The notes under the pieces were generated by a model. It worked only from the letters and a program-made list of their open reading frames with translations. It did no database searches and was not told where the DNA came from. The position numbers and the translations under genes were made by a program. Shown piece by piece: positions 5,528-5,699 of a DNA stretch of 5,699 nucleotides. Location: the NCBI GenBank assembly GCA_017415945.1, contig JAFQDR010000173.1, positions 1 to 5,699 of the forward strand, read 5' to 3'. The stretch's first letter is position 1. Every line of letters begins with the position of its first letter. The DNA is from Oscillospiraceae bacterium. GTDB lineage: Bacteria > Bacillota_A > Clostridia > Oscillospirales > Oscillospiraceae.

Positions 5528-5563
5528 AACAAAGGCAGCCGCATTATGCGGCTGCCTTTGTTT
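5528..5563. terminator. Second hairpin, perfect inverted repeat, possible back-up terminator
   Basis: AACAAAGGCAGCCGC (5528-5542) pairs perfectly with GCGGCTGCCTTTGTT (5548-5562), with A5543-T5547 extending the stem to 16 bp around a TTA loop. The T content (CCTTTGTTTC) is largely within the stem and broken by a G, so termination may be weak. The symmetric AAAGG/CCTTT flanks could work on either strand. It starts 6 nt after the T run of the first terminator. Confidence 0.65.
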
Positions 5564-5577
5564 CAGACTGTCAAAGA

Positions 5578-5612
5578 ACCCCTGTTTTCAAAAAACGAAA
5601 ACAGGGGTATTT
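5578..5612. terminator. Third hairpin, possible terminator of uncertain direction
   Basis: ACCCCTGTTTTC (5578-5589) pairs perfectly with GAAAACAGGGGT (5597-5608) over 12 bp with loop AAAAAAC (5590-5596). On the plus strand it is followed by ATTTCTG, on the minus strand by TCTTTG; neither is a good T run. It could end a gene arriving from the right, back up the operon terminator, or form part of the leader of the open frame at 5631. Confidence 0.5.
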
Positions 5613-5630
5613 CTGTAAAAGGGAGCAAAA

Positions 5631-5699
5631 ATGCTGAAAATGAAACGATGCAAGGAGTTCTTCCAACTCCAAATTGCCAGCTTTTTCAGATTCATGGCA
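5631..5699 (+). CDS. Possible start of an unidentified gene, cut by the window end
   Basis: An ATG at 5631 with GGGAG at 5621-5625 (5 nt spacing) opens a frame that stays open for all 23 remaining codons. The peptide starts MLKMKRCKEFF and continues with alternating aromatic and basic residues to RFMA at the edge. It is too short to identify; a small membrane protein is one possibility. No convincing promoter is visible between the hairpins and this ATG. Codons include CGA, AGA and CTC, which are uncommon in the neighbouring genes and lower confidence. The opposite strand is also open from the window edge to a stop at 5571-5573, so a minus-strand gene ending here is an alternative. Confidence 0.3.
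   Translation, partial: MLKMKRCKEFFQLQIASFFRFMA

Noticed and set aside
5565..5580. Minus-strand TTTGACAG as a -35 promoter element
   Set aside because: No -10 box occurs at 16-18 bp; the nearest CATAAT is 20 bp away inside a hairpin.
5528..5608. Insertion-sequence end or attachment site
   Set aside because: Hairpins are present, but there is no transposase, target duplication or second copy in the window.

Overview
The window looks like chromosomal DNA from a Gram-positive, low-to-mid GC Clostridia, probably a gut Oscillospiraceae/Ruminococcaceae-type bacterium. This is inferred from a classical Firmicute lipoprotein signal peptide, strong AGGAGG-type ribosome binding sites, vegetative sigma-A promoters, a codon style rich in GAA, CTG, GTT and ATC, and an MsmK/MsmX-type shared sugar ATPase. 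No rRNA, tRNA, CRISPR array or recognisable mobile element is present.

Layout, left to right. (1) 1-542: the C-terminal part of an MsmK/UgpC-type sugar ABC transporter ATPase, with its own terminator at 562-591. (2) 618-1364, minus strand: a full-length CutC-family protein, convergent with the ATPase. (3) 1381-1499: a compact divergent promoter region with a minus-strand promoter for cutC and a plus-strand promoter for the next gene. (4) 1500-2096: a stand-alone CBM9-like (DOMON-type) carbohydrate-binding protein without a signal peptide. (5) 2097-2324: a regulatory region with two imperfect tandem direct repeats directly upstream of a near-consensus promoter, then a leader of about 125 nt. 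(6) 2325-3569: a sugar-binding lipoprotein. (7) 3568-3726: an intercistronic region with three successive hairpins. (8) 3727-4608 and 4605-5471: MalF- and MalG-type permeases, translationally coupled. (9) 5488-5608: three more hairpins, the first a strong terminator with a UUCG loop. (10) 5631-5699: a possible start of another gene, cut by the window edge.

How it works together (inference from family knowledge). The binding protein captures a carbohydrate outside the membrane, the two permeases form the channel, and the ATPase at 1-542, or a homologue elsewhere, powers import, because the operon carries no ATPase gene. The CBM9-like protein lies just upstream with no obvious terminator between them, so it may belong to the same sugar-use function. 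CutC appears to be an unrelated neighbour. The substrate cannot be read from the sequence.

The gene content is ordinary. The less ordinary material is regulatory: the tandem repeats upstream of the transporter promoter, and the three-hairpin spacer, which includes a 17-bp stem immediately before the permease ribosome binding site. I found no evidence of a new enzymatic, defence or mobile system.
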